From Acidovorax sp. RAC01 (GTDB lineage: Bacteria > Pseudomonadota > Gammaproteobacteria > Burkholderiales > Burkholderiaceae_C): a DNA stretch of 64,000 nucleotides. The stretch's first letter is position 1, and each line of letters starts with the position of its first letter. The notes beneath the pieces were generated by a model, which was not told where the DNA came from, did no database searches, and was given only the letters and a program-made list of their open reading frames with translations. The stretch spans positions 2,991,001-3,055,000 of the forward strand of contig NZ_CP016447.1 in the NCBI RefSeq assembly GCF_001714725.1. Reading direction: 5' to 3'. Positions 1-9,769 of this stretch are shown one piece after another. The translations under genes were made by a program, and so were the position numbers.

Positions 1-132
1 GCGAAAGACCACCACGGCCGTCGCGGTCTGCTGCGTATGGTCAGCCGTCGTCGCAAGCTGCTGGACTATCTGAAGGCCAAGGACGCTGACCGCTACACCG
101 CGCTGATCGCGAAGCTGGGTCTGCGCAAGTAA
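1..132 (+). CDS. rpsO: 30S ribosomal protein S15, C-terminal part
   Basis: Open reading frame running in from the left edge and ending in TAA. The 43 visible residues, with the run [19 protein letters not shown] and the end [10 protein letters not shown], are typical of the C-terminal half of S15, which binds 16S rRNA in the central domain of the small subunit. The start lies outside the window. A hairpin with a T-run follows at once, then the pnp leader, which is the widely conserved rpsO-pnp order. Confidence 0.95.
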
Positions 133-149
133 GCTTTATTGCACGCAAA

Positions 150-186
150 AACGCCTGGGTTAGTCCGCTAGCTCAGGCGTTTTTTA
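150..186 (+). terminator. Rho-independent terminator after rpsO
   Basis: Perfect 7-bp stem ACGCCTG (151-157) / CAGGCGT (174-180) with a 16-nt loop, followed by a run of Ts (180-185). It sits 18 bp after the rpsO stop. The loop is long, so some read-through into pnp is plausible, as in other rpsO-pnp operons. Confidence 0.85.
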
Positions 187-215
187 CTTCGGAGACGCAA
201 AACAGAGCGAAGCTG

Positions 216-270
216 TGTCATTCCAGTGAGGTCATTGCCCGAGTGGGCGGATGGCCTCACTGGAATGGCA
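216..270 (+). promoter_or_regulatory. Long hairpin in the pnp leader (putative RNase III / PNPase autoregulation site)
   Basis: A 13-bp perfect inverted repeat, 219-231 and 255-267, encloses a smaller GCCC/GGGC hairpin (237-240 and 245-248). It lies between rpsO and pnp, 71 nt before the pnp start codon. In Escherichia coli a long stem at this place is cut by RNase III, and PNPase then degrades the duplex end to repress its own translation. Position and shape fit the same mechanism; this is inference by analogy. Confidence 0.6.
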
Positions 271-338
271 TCGTGTTCTGAATTGGTCTCCGCCCCAGTC
301 TGGCAGACCGCTGCCAGCCATTAATAAAGGAGCTGAAC

Positions 339-2579
339 ATGAGCATTTTCAATAAAGTTACCAAGACATTCCAGTGGGGTGACAAGACAGTCATCATGGA
401 AACGGGCGAGATCGCGCGCCAAGCTTCCGGTGCCGTTCTCGTCAACATCGATGACACCGTCGTGCTGGCCACGGTGGTCGCATCCAAGTCGGCAAAGCCC
501 GGGCAGGACTTCTTCCCGCTGACGGTGGACTACATCGAAAAGACGTACGCCGCAGGCAAGATTCCGGGCAGTTTTTTCAAGCGCGAAGCGAAACCCAGCG
601 AGCACGAAACGCTGACCAGCCGCCTGATCGACCGTCCGATCCGTCCGCTGTTCCCCGAAGGTTTCTTCAATGAAGTTCATGTGGTTATCCACACGGTTTC
701 GCTCAACCCTGAAGTCGATGCCGACATCGCAGCCCTGATCGCTACCAGCGCAGCGTTGGCCATCTCTGGTATCCCCTTCAATGGCCCGATCGGTGCTGCC
801 CGCGTGGGGTACATCAACGGTGAATACGTGCTGAACCCCGGTCAGACGGCGCGCAAGAATTCTCAGATGGACCTGGTGGTGGCTGGTACGGAAGCGGCCG
901 TTCTGATGGTGGAGTCCGAGGCGCAGCAGCTGTCTGAAGAAGTCATGCTGGGCGCTGTGGTGTTTGGGCACCAGCAGGGCAACGTAGCCATCAACGCCAT
1001 CCATGAACTGGTGCGCGATGCTGGCAAGCCAGTGTGGCAATGGGAGGCTCCTGCCAAGGACGAGGCCCTGATCGCCAAGGTGGTAGCGCTGGCTGACGAG
1101 AAGCTGCGCGCGGCCTACCAGATCCGTAACAAGCAGGCTCGTACGCAGGCTTGCCGCGAGTCGTATGGGTCGGTCATGGCGGCCCTGAAGGCTGACGGCG
1201 TTGAATTCGATGCGGTCAAGGTGGAGGGCATGCTGTTTGACATCGAAGCCGGCATCGTCCGCAGCCAGATTTTGGCTGGCGAGCCACGTATTGACGGCCG
1301 TGACACCCGTACTGTGCGCCCCATCGAGATCCGCGGCAGCGTGCTGCCACGTGCCCACGGTTCGTCGCTCTTCACGCGTGGCGAAACGCAGGCACTGGTG
1401 GTAACCACGCTCGGCACCGAGCGCGATGCGCAGCGCATCGATGCACTGGCTGGCGAGTACGAAGACCGCTTCATGATGCACTACAACATGCCTCCCTTTG
1501 CCACCGGCGAAGTGGGCCGCATGGGCTCGACCAAGCGCCGCGAAATCGGTCACGGCCGTCTGGCCAAGCGCGCCCTGGTTGCCGTGTTGCCGACGAAGGA
1601 AGAATTCCCTTACACCATGCGTGTGGTGTCGGAAATCACCGAGTCCAATGGCTCGTCGTCGATGGCTTCGGTCTGTGGCGGCTGCCTGTCGCTGATGGAT
1701 GCCGGCGTGCCGATGAAGGCGCACGTCGCCGGTATCGCGATGGGTCTGATCAAGGACGCCAACCGTTTTGCCGTTCTGACTGACATCCTGGGCGACGAGG
1801 ATCACCTGGGTGACATGGACTTCAAGGTGGCCGGTACCACCGCAGGCATCACCGCGCTGCAGATGGACATCAAGATCCAGGGCATCACCAAGGAAATCAT
1901 GCAGGTGGCACTGGCCCAGGCCAAGGAAGCCCGCATCCACATCCTGGGCAAGATGCAGGAAGCCATGGGCGAAGCCAAGACGGAAGTCTCCAACTTCGCG
2001 CCCAAGCTGTACACGATGAAGATTAACCCCGAGAAGATCCGCGACGTGATCGGCAAGGGCGGCTCGGTCATCCGCGCGCTGACCGAGGAAACCGGTTGCC
2101 AGATCAACATCGAGGAAGACGGCACTATCACCATTGCCGCCACCGAGAACGCCAAGGCGGATGAAGCCAAGCGCCGCATCGAGCAGATCACGGCTGAAGT
2201 CGAGATCGGCAAGATCTATGAAGGCCCGGTAACCAAGATTCTTGATTTCGGTGCACTGATCAACCTGCTGCCAGGCAAGGATGGCCTTTTGCACATCAGC
2301 CAGATCGCACACGAGCGCGTCGAGAAGGTGTCTGACTACCTGACCGAAGGCCAGATCGTGAAGGTCAAGGTCATGGAGACCGACGAGAAGGGCCGTGTCA
2401 AGCTGTCGATGAAGGTTCTTGCGGACCGTCCGGCAGGTGGTAGCGATCGTCCTGCGCCTGCCGAGCGCGGTGACCGCGAACCACGCCGCGACCACGGTCG
2501 TGACCGTCAGCCTGCCGAGCAGCAGCAGCAACAACAGGGCATGCCAGTCGGCGGGTCGTCCGACCAGCTGGCTGGTTGA
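339..2579 (+). CDS. pnp: Polyribonucleotide nucleotidyltransferase (PNPase)
   Basis: 746 residues. PNPase is a phosphorolytic 3'-5' exoribonuclease, a trimer and part of the RNA degradosome in many bacteria. Two RNase PH-like domains fill roughly residues 1-550; the second carries the [19 protein letters not shown] stretch (here [15 protein letters not shown]). A KH domain follows ([18 protein letters not shown], about 565-582), then an S1 domain ([18 protein letters not shown], about 628-645). The tail is charged, with a short Gln run near residue 732, and makes the protein about 35 residues longer than the E. coli enzyme. The ATG has a good AAAGGAG ribosome site 8 bp upstream. The leader hairpin suggests autoregulation. 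Confidence 0.98.
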   Translation: MSIFNKVTKTFQWGDKTVIMETGEIARQASGAVLVNIDDTVVLATVVASKSAKPGQDFFPLTVDYIEKTYAAGKIPGSFFKREAKPSEHETLTSRLIDRPIRPLFPEGFFNEVHVVIHTVSLNPEVDADIAALIATSAALAISGIPFNGPIGAARVGYINGEYVLNPGQTARKNSQMDLVVAGTEAAVLMVESEAQQLSEEVMLGAVVFGHQQGNVAINAIHELVRDAGKPVWQWEAPAKDEALIAKVVALADEKLRAAYQIRNKQARTQACRESYGSVMAALKADGVEFDAVKVEGMLFDIEAGIVRSQILAGEPRIDGRDTRTVRPIEIRGSVLPRAHGSSLFTRGETQALVVTTLGTERDAQRIDALAGEYEDRFMMHYNMPPFATGEVGRMGSTKRREIGHGRLAKRALVAVLPTKEEFPYTMRVVSEITESNGSSSMASVCGGCLSLMDAGVPMKAHVAGIAMGLIKDANRFAVLTDILGDEDHLGDMDFKVAGTTAGITALQMDIKIQGITKEIMQVALAQAKEARIHILGKMQEAMGEAKTEVSNFAPKLYTMKINPEKIRDVIGKGGSVIRALTEETGCQINIEEDGTITIAATENAKADEAKRRIEQITAEVEIGKIYEGPVTKILDFGALINLLPGKDGLLHISQIAHERVEKVSDYLTEGQIVKVKVMETDEKGRVKLSMKVLADRPAGGSDRPAPAERGDREPRRDHGRDRQPAEQQQQQQGMPVGGSSDQLAG

Positions 2580-2603
2580 TCGAGTGCAGGGCACTCGTCA
2601 GCG

Positions 2604-2670
2604 TTTGCTATTGAATTGATAGCTGCTGGCGCTTATGTTTTAAGCGCCAGGCGGCAATATCATTCAAAAA
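2604..2670 (+). repeat. Dispersed hairpin repeat, copy 1 (intergenic)
   Basis: Starts with TTTGCTATTGAATTGATAG and continues into GCTGC, with a perfect 9-bp stem TGGCGCTTA (2627-2635) / TAAGCGCCA (2641-2649). It shares the blocks GATAGCTGC, GCGCTT and an AAGCGC core with the other copies in this window, notably that at 46213-46276. It occupies almost the whole pnp-quinone oxidoreductase gap and could also weaken transcription between them. Confidence 0.7.
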
Positions 2671-2673
2671 CCC

Positions 2674-3672
2674 ATGAATGGCCATATGCACGCGGTAGAA
2701 ATCACTTCGTTTGGAGCGCCGGATGTTCTGCGTCTTGGCGAGCGGCCAGTGCCGCAGGCGGGCACGGGCGAGTTGCTCATCCGCGTGAGCGCAAGTGGCA
2801 TCAACCGCCCGGACGTGCTGCAGCGGCTGGGGCACTATGCCCCGCCGCCGGGCACGTCGGACTTGCCCGGACTGGAGGTCGCGGGCGTCATTGAGGCGGG
2901 CGATGCAGCTGCGATGGCGGAGGCGGGTTTCCGTATTGGCGACCGTGTCTGTGCACTGGTGGCAGGCGGCGGCTATGCGCAGTGGTGCGTAGCACCGGTT
3001 GTCCAGTGTCTGCCTGTGCCCGGAGGTCTGAGTGACGTGGAGGCAGCCTCGCTGCCGGAGACGTTTTTCACGGTGTGGAGCAACGTGTTCGACCGCGGAC
3101 GCCTGCAGCCCGGAGAAAGCCTGCTCATTCAGGGTGGCACCAGTGGCATCGGTGTGACGGCCATTCAGCTGGCGCGCGCTTTTGGTGCGACGGTGATCGT
3201 CACGGCAGGCAGCGACGCCAAATGCGCGGCATGCCTGTCGATGGGCGCTCACCACGCCATCAATTACAAGTTGCAAGACTTCGTGTCCGAAGTGCAGCGC
3301 ATTACCGCCGGCAAGGGGGTGGATGTGGTGCTCGATATGGTCGGTGGAGACTACGTGGCCCGTGAGGTCGAGTGTCTGGCCGAAGACGGACGGATCGTGA
3401 TCATCGCGGTACAGGGTGGCATCCAGAGCGGGTTCAATGCAAGCTTGGTGCTTCGTCGGCGCCTGACCATCACGGGTTCAACGCTGCGGCCGCGTCCGGT
3501 CGCGTTCAAGGGTGCCATCGCACGCGCCTTGCGCGAGCGTGTATGGCCCTTGCTTGCCTCCGGGATGATCAAGCCGGTGATTCACAGCACGTTCGAAGCA
3601 GCTGACGCGGCACAGGCACACGCCCTGATGGAATCCGGCCAACACACCGGCAAGATCGTTTTGACGTGGTAA
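2674..3672 (+). CDS. NAD(P)H quinone oxidoreductase (PIG3-type, MDR superfamily)
   Basis: 332 residues. It belongs to the zinc-independent medium-chain dehydrogenase/reductase family that reduces quinones with NADPH. The N-terminal GroES-like part contains [13 protein letters not shown] and [17 protein letters not shown]; the nucleotide-binding part contains [19 protein letters not shown] (about 150-168), the expected Rossmann motif, and a YxxxD-like segment after it. No zinc-ligand cysteines are seen. An alternative ATG at 2686 (MHAVEITS) fits the family start better; no clear ribosome site is visible for either. The stop is 17 bp from the likely tpiA start, so the two are probably cotranscribed. 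Confidence 0.88.
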   Translation: MNGHMHAVEITSFGAPDVLRLGERPVPQAGTGELLIRVSASGINRPDVLQRLGHYAPPPGTSDLPGLEVAGVIEAGDAAAMAEAGFRIGDRVCALVAGGGYAQWCVAPVVQCLPVPGGLSDVEAASLPETFFTVWSNVFDRGRLQPGESLLIQGGTSGIGVTAIQLARAFGATVIVTAGSDAKCAACLSMGAHHAINYKLQDFVSEVQRITAGKGVDVVLDMVGGDYVAREVECLAEDGRIVIIAVQGGIQSGFNASLVLRRRLTITGSTLRPRPVAFKGAIARALRERVWPLLASGMIKPVIHSTFEAADAAQAHALMESGQHTGKIVLTW

Positions 3673-3689
3673 CCCCCACGCAGTCCACC

Positions 3690-4439
3690 ATGCAGTCCAA
3701 GAAAAAACTCATAGCAGGCAACTGGAAGATGAATGGCAGCCTGGCCGCCAACCAGACGTTGCTGGATGCCATCGTTGCGGGCATGGCCGATGCGCAGTGT
3801 GATGTCGCGGTGGCGGTGCCAGCTCCCTATCTGGCACAGGTGCAGGCGCAGGTGTCCGGTTCGCTCATCGGCGTTGCCGCGCAGGACGTGTCGGCCCATG
3901 AATCCGGCGCGTATACCGGCGAGGTATCCGCGTCTATGCTCAAAGAGCATGGTGTGCGCTACGTGCTGGTCGGCCATTCCGAGCGCCGCCAGTATCACCA
4001 CGAATCAGATGCCGATGTGGCCCAGAAGGCGCAGCGTGCACTGGCGGCCGGTATCACGCCCATCGTCTGCGTGGGCGAAACGCTGCAAGAGCGTGAGGCC
4101 GGCGAGACCGAGGCTGTGGTCAAGCGCCAGCTTGCCGCGGTCATTCACCTCAACGGGCATTGCATCAGTGAAATCGTCGTGGCTTACGAGCCGGTGTGGG
4201 CGATTGGTACGGGGCGTACGGCGTCGCCCGAGCAGGCACAGGCGGTTCATGCGGTGCTTCGTACGCAGCTTGCAGCTGCCAGCGAGCACGCAGACCGCAT
4301 CCGCCTTCTTTACGGTGGGAGCATGAATGCGGCCAATGCAGCGCAGTTGCTGGCGCAGCCGGACATTGATGGCGGGCTGGTCGGCGGTGCGTCGCTCAAG
4401 GCGCCAGACTTTCTGCAGATCATCCACGCAGCGCGCTGA
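3690..4439 (+). CDS. tpiA: Triosephosphate isomerase
   Basis: 249 residues; interconverts dihydroxyacetone phosphate and glyceraldehyde 3-phosphate in glycolysis and gluconeogenesis. All active-site motifs are present: AGNWKMNG (catalytic Lys), VGHSERR (His) and [14 protein letters not shown] (catalytic Glu and flexible loop), plus LLYGGSMN near the phosphate site. An upstream in-frame GTG at 3666 overlaps the preceding stop, but the ATG at 3690 ([16 protein letters not shown]) matches the usual start. secG follows 42 bp downstream, the common tpiA-secG-tRNA-Leu-nuo order of betaproteobacteria. Confidence 0.97.
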   Translation: MQSKKKLIAGNWKMNGSLAANQTLLDAIVAGMADAQCDVAVAVPAPYLAQVQAQVSGSLIGVAAQDVSAHESGAYTGEVSASMLKEHGVRYVLVGHSERRQYHHESDADVAQKAQRALAAGITPIVCVGETLQEREAGETEAVVKRQLAAVIHLNGHCISEIVVAYEPVWAIGTGRTASPEQAQAVHAVLRTQLAAASEHADRIRLLYGGSMNAANAAQLLAQPDIDGGLVGGASLKAPDFLQIIHAAR

Positions 4440-4481
4440 GGCGGCGACTGCACAAATTATTCAATCAGGAGTGAACAGAGA

Positions 4482-4850
4482 ATGAACGTGATCGTGAATG
4501 TGGTGTTGGCTGTCCAGATGTTGACGGCCCTCGGGATGATTGGTCTGATCCTCATCCAGCATGGCAAGGGCGCTGACATGGGTGCTGCTTTCGGCAGCGG
4601 CAGCTCGGGTAGCCTTTTTGGCGCGAGCGGCAGTGCAAACTTCCTTTCGCGTACCACGGCTGTGCTGGCTGCGGTTTTCTTTGTGGCGACCCTGGCCCTG
4701 GCTTACTTCGGCAACGCGCGCCCGGCTGGTTCGGGCAGTGTGCTCGAAACGCCTGCGGCAGTGGCTCCGACAACCGGCGCACCCGCATCGGAGGCGGCGA
4801 TTGCCCCTGCGGTCCCTGCATCCGGCGCAGCCCAGATTCCGACCAAATAA
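4482..4850 (+). CDS. secG: Protein translocase subunit SecG
   Basis: 122 residues; small membrane subunit of the SecYEG translocon that aids protein export. Two membrane segments (about 4-24 and 54-74) flank the conserved cytoplasmic loop LIQHGKGADMGAAFG and GSSGSLFGASGSANFLSRTT. The C-terminal tail is Ala/Pro/Thr-rich and variable, as usual in SecG. A CAGGAG ribosome site lies upstream of the ATG. A terminator follows 14 bp after the stop. Confidence 0.97.
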   Translation: MNVIVNVVLAVQMLTALGMIGLILIQHGKGADMGAAFGSGSSGSLFGASGSANFLSRTTAVLAAVFFVATLALAYFGNARPAGSGSVLETPAAVAPTTGAPASEAAIAPAVPASGAAQIPTK

Positions 4851-4864
4851 ACTTTACAAAAATG

Positions 4865-4891
4865 CCTGCTCCGAACCGGAGCAGGGTTTTT
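4865..4891 (+). terminator. Rho-independent terminator after secG
   Basis: Perfect 9-bp stem CCTGCTCCG (4865-4873) / CGGAGCAGG (4877-4885) with a 3-nt loop and a five-T tail (4887-4891). It separates tpiA-secG from the tRNA and nuo genes. Confidence 0.92.
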
Positions 4892-4963
4892 CCGGAGTAG
4901 AATTCCGGATTGTCTGGAAAGCCAAAGCCGCAAGGTCCTCATGCCATCCAGATACAAAAATCA

Positions 4964-5048
4964 GCCGTCGTGGTGAAATTGGTAGACACGCTATCTTGAG
5001 GGGGTAGTGGCGAAAGCTGTGCGAGTTCGAGTCTCGCCGACGGCACCA
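4964..5048 (+). tRNA. tRNA-Leu (anticodon GAG)
   Basis: Full 85-nt class II tRNA with encoded CCA. The acceptor stem GCCGTCG/CGACGGC is a perfect 7 bp. The D-arm carries TGGTAGACAC, and the anticodon loop TTGAGGG gives anticodon GAG, reading CUC and CUU. A long variable arm (GTGGCGAAAGCTGT region) and the T-loop GTTCGAGTC are present. It sits between secG and nuoA, a common place for this tRNA in Burkholderiales. Confidence 0.98.
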
Positions 5049-5121
5049 AACAAAGGCCTGCCTGCACGCCCCGCACGAGGGGTCTGACGGGTAAGGCCAC
5101 AGCGGTGAGCACATCCTCAAG

Positions 5122-5481
5122 ATGAACCTCGATCAGTACCTCCCCGTCCTTTTGTTCATCTTGGTTGGCATCGCCGTTGGCGTGGTGCCCCTGGCCTTGG
5201 GTTACATCCTTGGTCCCAATCGCCCGGATGACGCGAAAAACTCCCCTTACGAATGCGGTTTCGAGGCGTTCGAAGACGCTCGCATGAAGTTTGACGTGCG
5301 CTACTACCTGGTGGCCATTCTCTTCATTCTTTTCGATCTCGAAATCGCCTTTCTGTTTCCCTGGGCAATCGCTCTTCATGAGGTTGGCATGACCGGCTTT
5401 GTGGCGGTGGTCATTTTCCTGGCCATTCTGGTCGTCGGTTTTGCCTACGAGTGGAAAAAGGGCGCCCTCGACTGGGAATGA
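5122..5481 (+). CDS. nuoA: NADH-quinone oxidoreductase subunit A
   Basis: 119 residues; membrane subunit of proton-pumping complex I near the quinone site. Three membrane helices (about 7-28, 62-82 and 88-110) are visible. The conserved loop [19 protein letters not shown] carries the invariant Glu-Cys-Gly. It is the first gene of a 14-gene nuo operon; the start has only a weak ribosome site. The usual family length is 115-125. Confidence 0.97.
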   Translation: MNLDQYLPVLLFILVGIAVGVVPLALGYILGPNRPDDAKNSPYECGFEAFEDARMKFDVRYYLVAILFILFDLEIAFLFPWAIALHEVGMTGFVAVVIFLAILVVGFAYEWKKGALDWE

Positions 5482-5505
5482 GCAGGCTGCAACAAGGATG
5501 ATGCA

Positions 5506-5985
5506 ATGATTGAAGGCGTGATGAAGGAAGGGTTCATCACCACGAGCTACGACTCTGTGGTGAACTGGGCCAAGACGGGCTCGCTTTGGCCAATGACTTT
5601 CGGTCTGGCGTGCTGTGCGGTCGAAATGATGCATGCAGCCGCTGCCCGTTATGACATTGGCCGGTTTGGCGCAGAGGTGTTTCGCGCCAGTCCCCGCCAG
5701 TCTGACCTGATGATCGTTGCGGGCACGCTTTGCAACAAGATGGCGCCAGCCTTGCGCAAGGTGTATGACCAGATGTCGGAGCCCCGCTGGGTTTTGTCCA
5801 TGGGTTCCTGTGCCAACGGCGGCGGCTATTACCACTACAGCTACTCTGTGGTCCGTGGCTGTGACCGTATCGTCCCGGTGGATGTGTACGTGCCCGGTTG
5901 CCCGCCCACTGCAGAAGCGCTGATCTACGGAATCATCCAGTTGCAGCAGAAGATCCGGCGTACCAACACCATTGCGCGTGTCTGA
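5506..5985 (+). CDS. nuoB: NADH-quinone oxidoreductase subunit B
   Basis: 159 residues; carries the terminal [4Fe-4S] cluster N2 that reduces quinone. Ligand motifs are visible: [10 protein letters not shown] (two adjacent Cys), MGSCANGGG and [19 protein letters not shown] lies upstream of the ATG, 24 bp after nuoA. Its stop overlaps the Shine-Dalgarno of nuoC. Confidence 0.98.
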   Translation: MIEGVMKEGFITTSYDSVVNWAKTGSLWPMTFGLACCAVEMMHAAAARYDIGRFGAEVFRASPRQSDLMIVAGTLCNKMAPALRKVYDQMSEPRWVLSMGSCANGGGYYHYSYSVVRGCDRIVPVDVYVPGCPPTAEALIYGIIQLQQKIRRTNTIARV

Positions 5986-5995
5986 AGGGTTGATG

Positions 5996-6604
5996 ATGTC
6001 TGCATATGCCATTCGGCCTGAAAAGCTCAAGGACAACATTGCTGCTGCGCTGGGCTCCCGGTTTCGCGAAATCAACGTGGCCCTCGATGAGGTGACGGTT
6101 GTGGTCGCGGTGTCGGACTATGTGGAAGCCATGCAGCTTCTGCGGGATGCCGAGGGTTGCCGTTTCGAGCAACTCATCGATCTGTGTGGTGTTGATTACT
6201 CGTCGTACGGCGATGTCCCCAACGAAGGCGCGCGCTACTGCGTGGTTTCCCATCTGCTGTCGGTGAGTCTGAACCAGCGCGTGCGCGTGAAGGTGTTCTG
6301 CGCGGATGATGATTTCCCCATGGTGCCTTCGGTGGCAGAGCTGTGGAACTCGGCGAACTGGTACGAGCGCGAGGCTTTCGACCTGTTCGGCATCGTTTTT
6401 GATGGCCACAACGACCTGCGCCGCATCCTGACCGACTACGGTTTCATTGGTCATCCGTTCCGCAAGGATTTCCCCTTGTCGGGCCATGTCGAGATGCGCT
6501 ATGACGCCGAACAAAAGCGCGTGGTGTACGAGCCGGTCTCCATCGAGCCCCGTGAAATCACCCCGCGCATCATCCGCGAAGAAAAATATGGAGGCCTGCA
6601 CTGA
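5996..6604 (+). CDS. nuoC: NADH-quinone oxidoreductase subunit C
   Basis: 202 residues; 30-kDa subunit of the peripheral arm joining the Q-module. Family signatures include DLCGVDY and the stretch [18 protein letters not shown] followed by [21 protein letters not shown] chose the second of two adjacent ATGs (5993/5996): GAAGGG at 5984-5989 gives 6-bp spacing to it. The reading frame is open back to TTG at 5972 but that would overlap nuoB. nuoC and nuoD are separate genes here, unlike the fused nuoCD of E. coli. Confidence 0.96.
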   Translation: MSAYAIRPEKLKDNIAAALGSRFREINVALDEVTVVVAVSDYVEAMQLLRDAEGCRFEQLIDLCGVDYSSYGDVPNEGARYCVVSHLLSVSLNQRVRVKVFCADDDFPMVPSVAELWNSANWYEREAFDLFGIVFDGHNDLRRILTDYGFIGHPFRKDFPLSGHVEMRYDAEQKRVVYEPVSIEPREITPRIIREEKYGGLH

Positions 6605-6631
6605 GCCGTGTCGCGCCTCATGTGATCCATC

Positions 6632-7885
6632 ATGGCTGAAATCAAGAACTATTCCCTGAACTTCGGGCCGCAGCATCCGGCCGCGCACGGCGTGCTGCGC
6701 CTTGTGCTGGAACTCGACGGTGAAGTGGTGCAGCGTGCAGACCCCCACATCGGTCTGCTCCACCGCGCCACCGAAAAGCTGGCAGAACACAAGACCTACA
6801 TCCAGTCGCTGCCCTACATGGACCGTCTGGACTACGTGTCCATGATGTGCAATGAGCATGCGTACTGCCTGGCCATCGAAAAGCTGCTGGGGCTGGAAGT
6901 GCCGGAGCGCGCGCAGTACATCCGCGTCATGTTCTCGGAAATCACGCGGTTGCTGAACCACCTCATGTGGCTCGGTTCGCATGGAAACGATTGCGGTAGC
7001 TCCACGATCCTGATCTACACCTTCCGCGAGCGAGAAGACCTGTTCGACATGTACGAAGCGGTCTCGGGCGCGCGTATGCACGCCGCCTATTTCCGCCCGG
7101 GCGGTGTGTACCGCGACCTGCCGGACAGCATGCCGCAGTACAAGGTCAGCAAGATCAAGAACGCCAAGGCACTGGAGGCGATGAACCAGAACCGCCAGGG
7201 TTCGCTGCTCGACTTCATCGACGACTTCACCCGCCGTTTTCCGGCCTGTGTGGACGAATACGAAACCCTGCTGACGGATAACCGGATCTGGAAGCAGCGT
7301 ACGGTCGGCATTGGCGTGGTACTGCCTGAGCGCGCACTGAACCTTGGCATGACGGGCCCCATGCTCCGCGGCTCGGGCATCGCATGGGACCTGCGCAAGA
7401 CCCAGCCCTACGATGTGTACGACCGCGTTGATTTCGACGTGCCGGTGGGCAAGACCGGCGACTGCTACGACCGTTACCTGGTACGCGTGCAGGAAATGCG
7501 GGAATCCAATCGCATCATCAAGCAATGCGTGGACTGGCTGCGCGCAAACCCCGGCCCGGTGATTACCGACAATCACAAGATCGCTCCCCCGGCACGTGAA
7601 TCGATGAAGGCGAACATGGAGGAGTTGATCCACCATTTCAAGCTGTTCACTGAAGGTTTCCGTGTGCCCGAAGGCGAAGCGTATGCAGCCGTCGAGCACC
7701 CCAAGGGTGAGTTTGGTATCTACATCGTGAGCGATGGCGCCAACAAACCGTACCGCTTGAAGATCCGCGCGCCGGGTTTCGCCCACCTGGCGACGCTCGA
7801 TGAGATGGCGCGCGGTCACATGATCGCGGACGCGGTGGCCATCATTGGCACCATGGATATCGTGTTCGGAGAAATTGACCGATGA
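6632..7885 (+). CDS. nuoD: NADH-quinone oxidoreductase subunit D
   Basis: 417 residues; 49-kDa subunit that forms the quinone pocket with NuoB. It begins with the diagnostic [15 protein letters not shown], continues with [13 protein letters not shown] and ends with the conserved DIVFGEIDR. The size is the family norm for an unfused NuoD. Its stop overlaps the nuoE start by 4 bp (ATGA), indicating translational coupling. Confidence 0.98.
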   Translation: MAEIKNYSLNFGPQHPAAHGVLRLVLELDGEVVQRADPHIGLLHRATEKLAEHKTYIQSLPYMDRLDYVSMMCNEHAYCLAIEKLLGLEVPERAQYIRVMFSEITRLLNHLMWLGSHGNDCGSSTILIYTFREREDLFDMYEAVSGARMHAAYFRPGGVYRDLPDSMPQYKVSKIKNAKALEAMNQNRQGSLLDFIDDFTRRFPACVDEYETLLTDNRIWKQRTVGIGVVLPERALNLGMTGPMLRGSGIAWDLRKTQPYDVYDRVDFDVPVGKTGDCYDRYLVRVQEMRESNRIIKQCVDWLRANPGPVITDNHKIAPPARESMKANMEELIHHFKLFTEGFRVPEGEAYAAVEHPKGEFGIYIVSDGANKPYRLKIRAPGFAHLATLDEMARGHMIADAVAIIGTMDIVFGEIDR

Positions 7886-8397
7886 TTACCGAAGCCACGC
7901 GCGCGCGTTTTGCCCGTGAGGTCGCCAAGTACCCAGCCGACCAGAAGCAGTCGGCCGTGATGGCTTGCCTGGCGATCGTCCAGCAGGAACAGGGCTCCGT
8001 CAGCGCCGAAAGCGAAGCTGTCATTGCCGAATATCTGGGCATGCCGCAGATCGCTGTGCGCGAAGTCACGACGTTCTACAACATGTACAACCAGCGGCCG
8101 GTGGGTGCGTTCAAGCTGAACGTGTGCACCAACCTGCCGTGCCAGTTGCGCGACGGTCAAAAAGCGCTGCGCCACCTGGAGCACAAGCTGGGCATCTCGG
8201 CCGGTGAAACCACGGCCGACGGTCTGTTCACGCTTCAGCAGTCAGAGTGCCTGGGCGCTTGTGCCGACGCACCCGTCATGCTGGTGAACAACCGTGCCAT
8301 GTGCAGCTTCATGGACAACGGCAAGCTGGACCAACTGATTGACGGGCTCCGCGGCAGCCACGAAGCTGTCTCGGCGACCCAGGCAAAGGGCGAGTGA
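7882..8397 (+). CDS. nuoE: NADH-quinone oxidoreductase subunit E
   Basis: 171 residues; 24-kDa subunit with a thioredoxin-like [2Fe-2S] domain (cluster N1a) in the NADH-oxidising module. Visible ligand regions are [12 protein letters not shown] and [14 protein letters not shown]. The N-terminal helical part includes [15 protein letters not shown]. It overlaps nuoD by 4 bp and touches the nuoF start. Confidence 0.97.
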   Translation: MITEATRARFAREVAKYPADQKQSAVMACLAIVQQEQGSVSAESEAVIAEYLGMPQIAVREVTTFYNMYNQRPVGAFKLNVCTNLPCQLRDGQKALRHLEHKLGISAGETTADGLFTLQQSECLGACADAPVMLVNNRAMCSFMDNGKLDQLIDGLRGSHEAVSATQAKGE

Positions 8398-9755
8398 TGA
8401 CGACCACCGCAGCACAGATTCTTTCCCAGTTTCAGGCGACAGGCGTACAGACCTGTTTCCACGACCGCCACATTGAGCCGCAGATCTATGCGGGTCTGGA
8501 CGGCACCAACTGGAGCCTGAAGGATTACGAGGCCCGAGGTGGCTATCAGGCGCTTCGTCGCATTCTCGGACAGGACGGCGCCGAAGGCCTGACGCAGGAC
8601 CAGGTGATTGCAACCGTCAAGGAATCAGGTCTCCGGGGCCGGGGCGGTGCAGGCTTTCCAACGGGTCTCAAGTGGAGCTTCATGCCCCGTTCATTCCCGG
8701 GCCAAAAGTACCTGGTCTGCAATTCCGATGAAGGCGAGCCGGGCACCTGCAAGGACCGCGACATCCTGCAGTTCAATCCGCATATCGTGATCGAAGGGAT
8801 GATCATCGCGGCCTACGCGATGGGCATTTCCGTGGGGTACAACTACATCCACGGCGAAATCTTCCAGACGTACGACCGGTTTGAAGAGGCGCTGGAAGAG
8901 GCGCGTGCTGCGGGTTACCTGGGCGACAAAATTTTGGGCAGCAACTTCAGCTTCCAGTTGCACGCTGCACATGGATTTGGCGCGTACATCTGCGGTGAAG
9001 AAACCGCCTTGCTGGAGTCGCTGGAAGGCAAGAAGGGGCAGCCCCGTTTCAAACCGCCGTTTCCGGCCAGCTTCGGGCTTTACGGCAAGCCGACCACGAT
9101 CAACAACACCGAAACGTTTGCTGCGGTACCGTGGATCATCCGCAATGGCGGCGCGGCGTATCTTGCCTGCGGCAAGCCCAACAACGGCGGCACCAAAATT
9201 TTCTCGGTGTCCGGTGACGTCGAGAAGCCCGGCAATTACGAGATTCCACTGGGTACCCCGTTTTCCAAGCTTCTGGAACTGGCCGGTGGTGTGCGCAAGG
9301 GGCGCCAGTTGAAGGCAGTGATCCCTGGTGGATCGTCCTCGCCCGTGCTGCCTGCCTCCATCATGATGGACTGCACGATGGACTATGACTCCATCGCCAA
9401 GGCCGGGTCCATGCTCGGTTCCGGCGCGGTCATCGTGATGGACGACTCGCGTTGCATGGTGGAGAGCCTGCTGCGCCTCTCGTACTTCTACATGCACGAA
9501 TCGTGTGGCCAGTGCACGCCCTGCCGCGAAGGCACGGGCTGGATGTGGCGGGTGATCGACCGCATCAAGCACGGTCATGGGCGTGATACCGATCTGGATC
9601 TGCTCAATTCGGTGGCAGACAACATCCAGGGTCGCACGATTTGTGCACTGGGCGATGCTGCCGCCATGCCGGTCCGCGCAATGATCAAGCACTTCCGCCC
9701 CGAGTTCGAGGCAATGATCCAGAGCGGGGCGTCGCGCACAGCGACCTCCGTCTGA
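8397..9755 (+). CDS. nuoF: NADH-quinone oxidoreductase subunit F
   Basis: 452 residues; 51-kDa subunit that binds NADH and FMN and carries cluster N3. The motifs [13 protein letters not shown] (NADH), [17 protein letters not shown] (FMN region) and [12 protein letters not shown] plus the later GRTICALGD Cys (4Fe-4S) are all present. An in-frame GTG lies 3 bp upstream; the ATG at 8397 overlaps the nuoE stop (TGATG-type junction), which is the likelier start. Confidence 0.98.
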   Translation: MTTTAAQILSQFQATGVQTCFHDRHIEPQIYAGLDGTNWSLKDYEARGGYQALRRILGQDGAEGLTQDQVIATVKESGLRGRGGAGFPTGLKWSFMPRSFPGQKYLVCNSDEGEPGTCKDRDILQFNPHIVIEGMIIAAYAMGISVGYNYIHGEIFQTYDRFEEALEEARAAGYLGDKILGSNFSFQLHAAHGFGAYICGEETALLESLEGKKGQPRFKPPFPASFGLYGKPTTINNTETFAAVPWIIRNGGAAYLACGKPNNGGTKIFSVSGDVEKPGNYEIPLGTPFSKLLELAGGVRKGRQLKAVIPGGSSSPVLPASIMMDCTMDYDSIAKAGSMLGSGAVIVMDDSRCMVESLLRLSYFYMHESCGQCTPCREGTGWMWRVIDRIKHGHGRDTDLDLLNSVADNIQGRTICALGDAAAMPVRAMIKHFRPEFEAMIQSGASRTATSV

Positions 9756-9769
9756 TCGCGGGAAAACAT

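Noticed and set aside
321..2594. Very long open frame on the minus strand across pnp (757 codons)
   Set aside because: It is the complement of pnp. pnp has clear domains and a ribosome site, while the reverse frame is rich in Arg/His/Leu without recognisable motifs; high-GC genes often give such shadows.
5049..5121. Hairpin CCCC-GCACGA-GGGG between tRNA-Leu and nuoA as a terminator
   Set aside because: Stem of only 4 bp and no T-run; not convincing.
4939..6075. 378-codon minus-strand frame over tRNA-Leu, nuoA and nuoB
   Set aside because: It overlaps a tRNA and two certain nuo genes.
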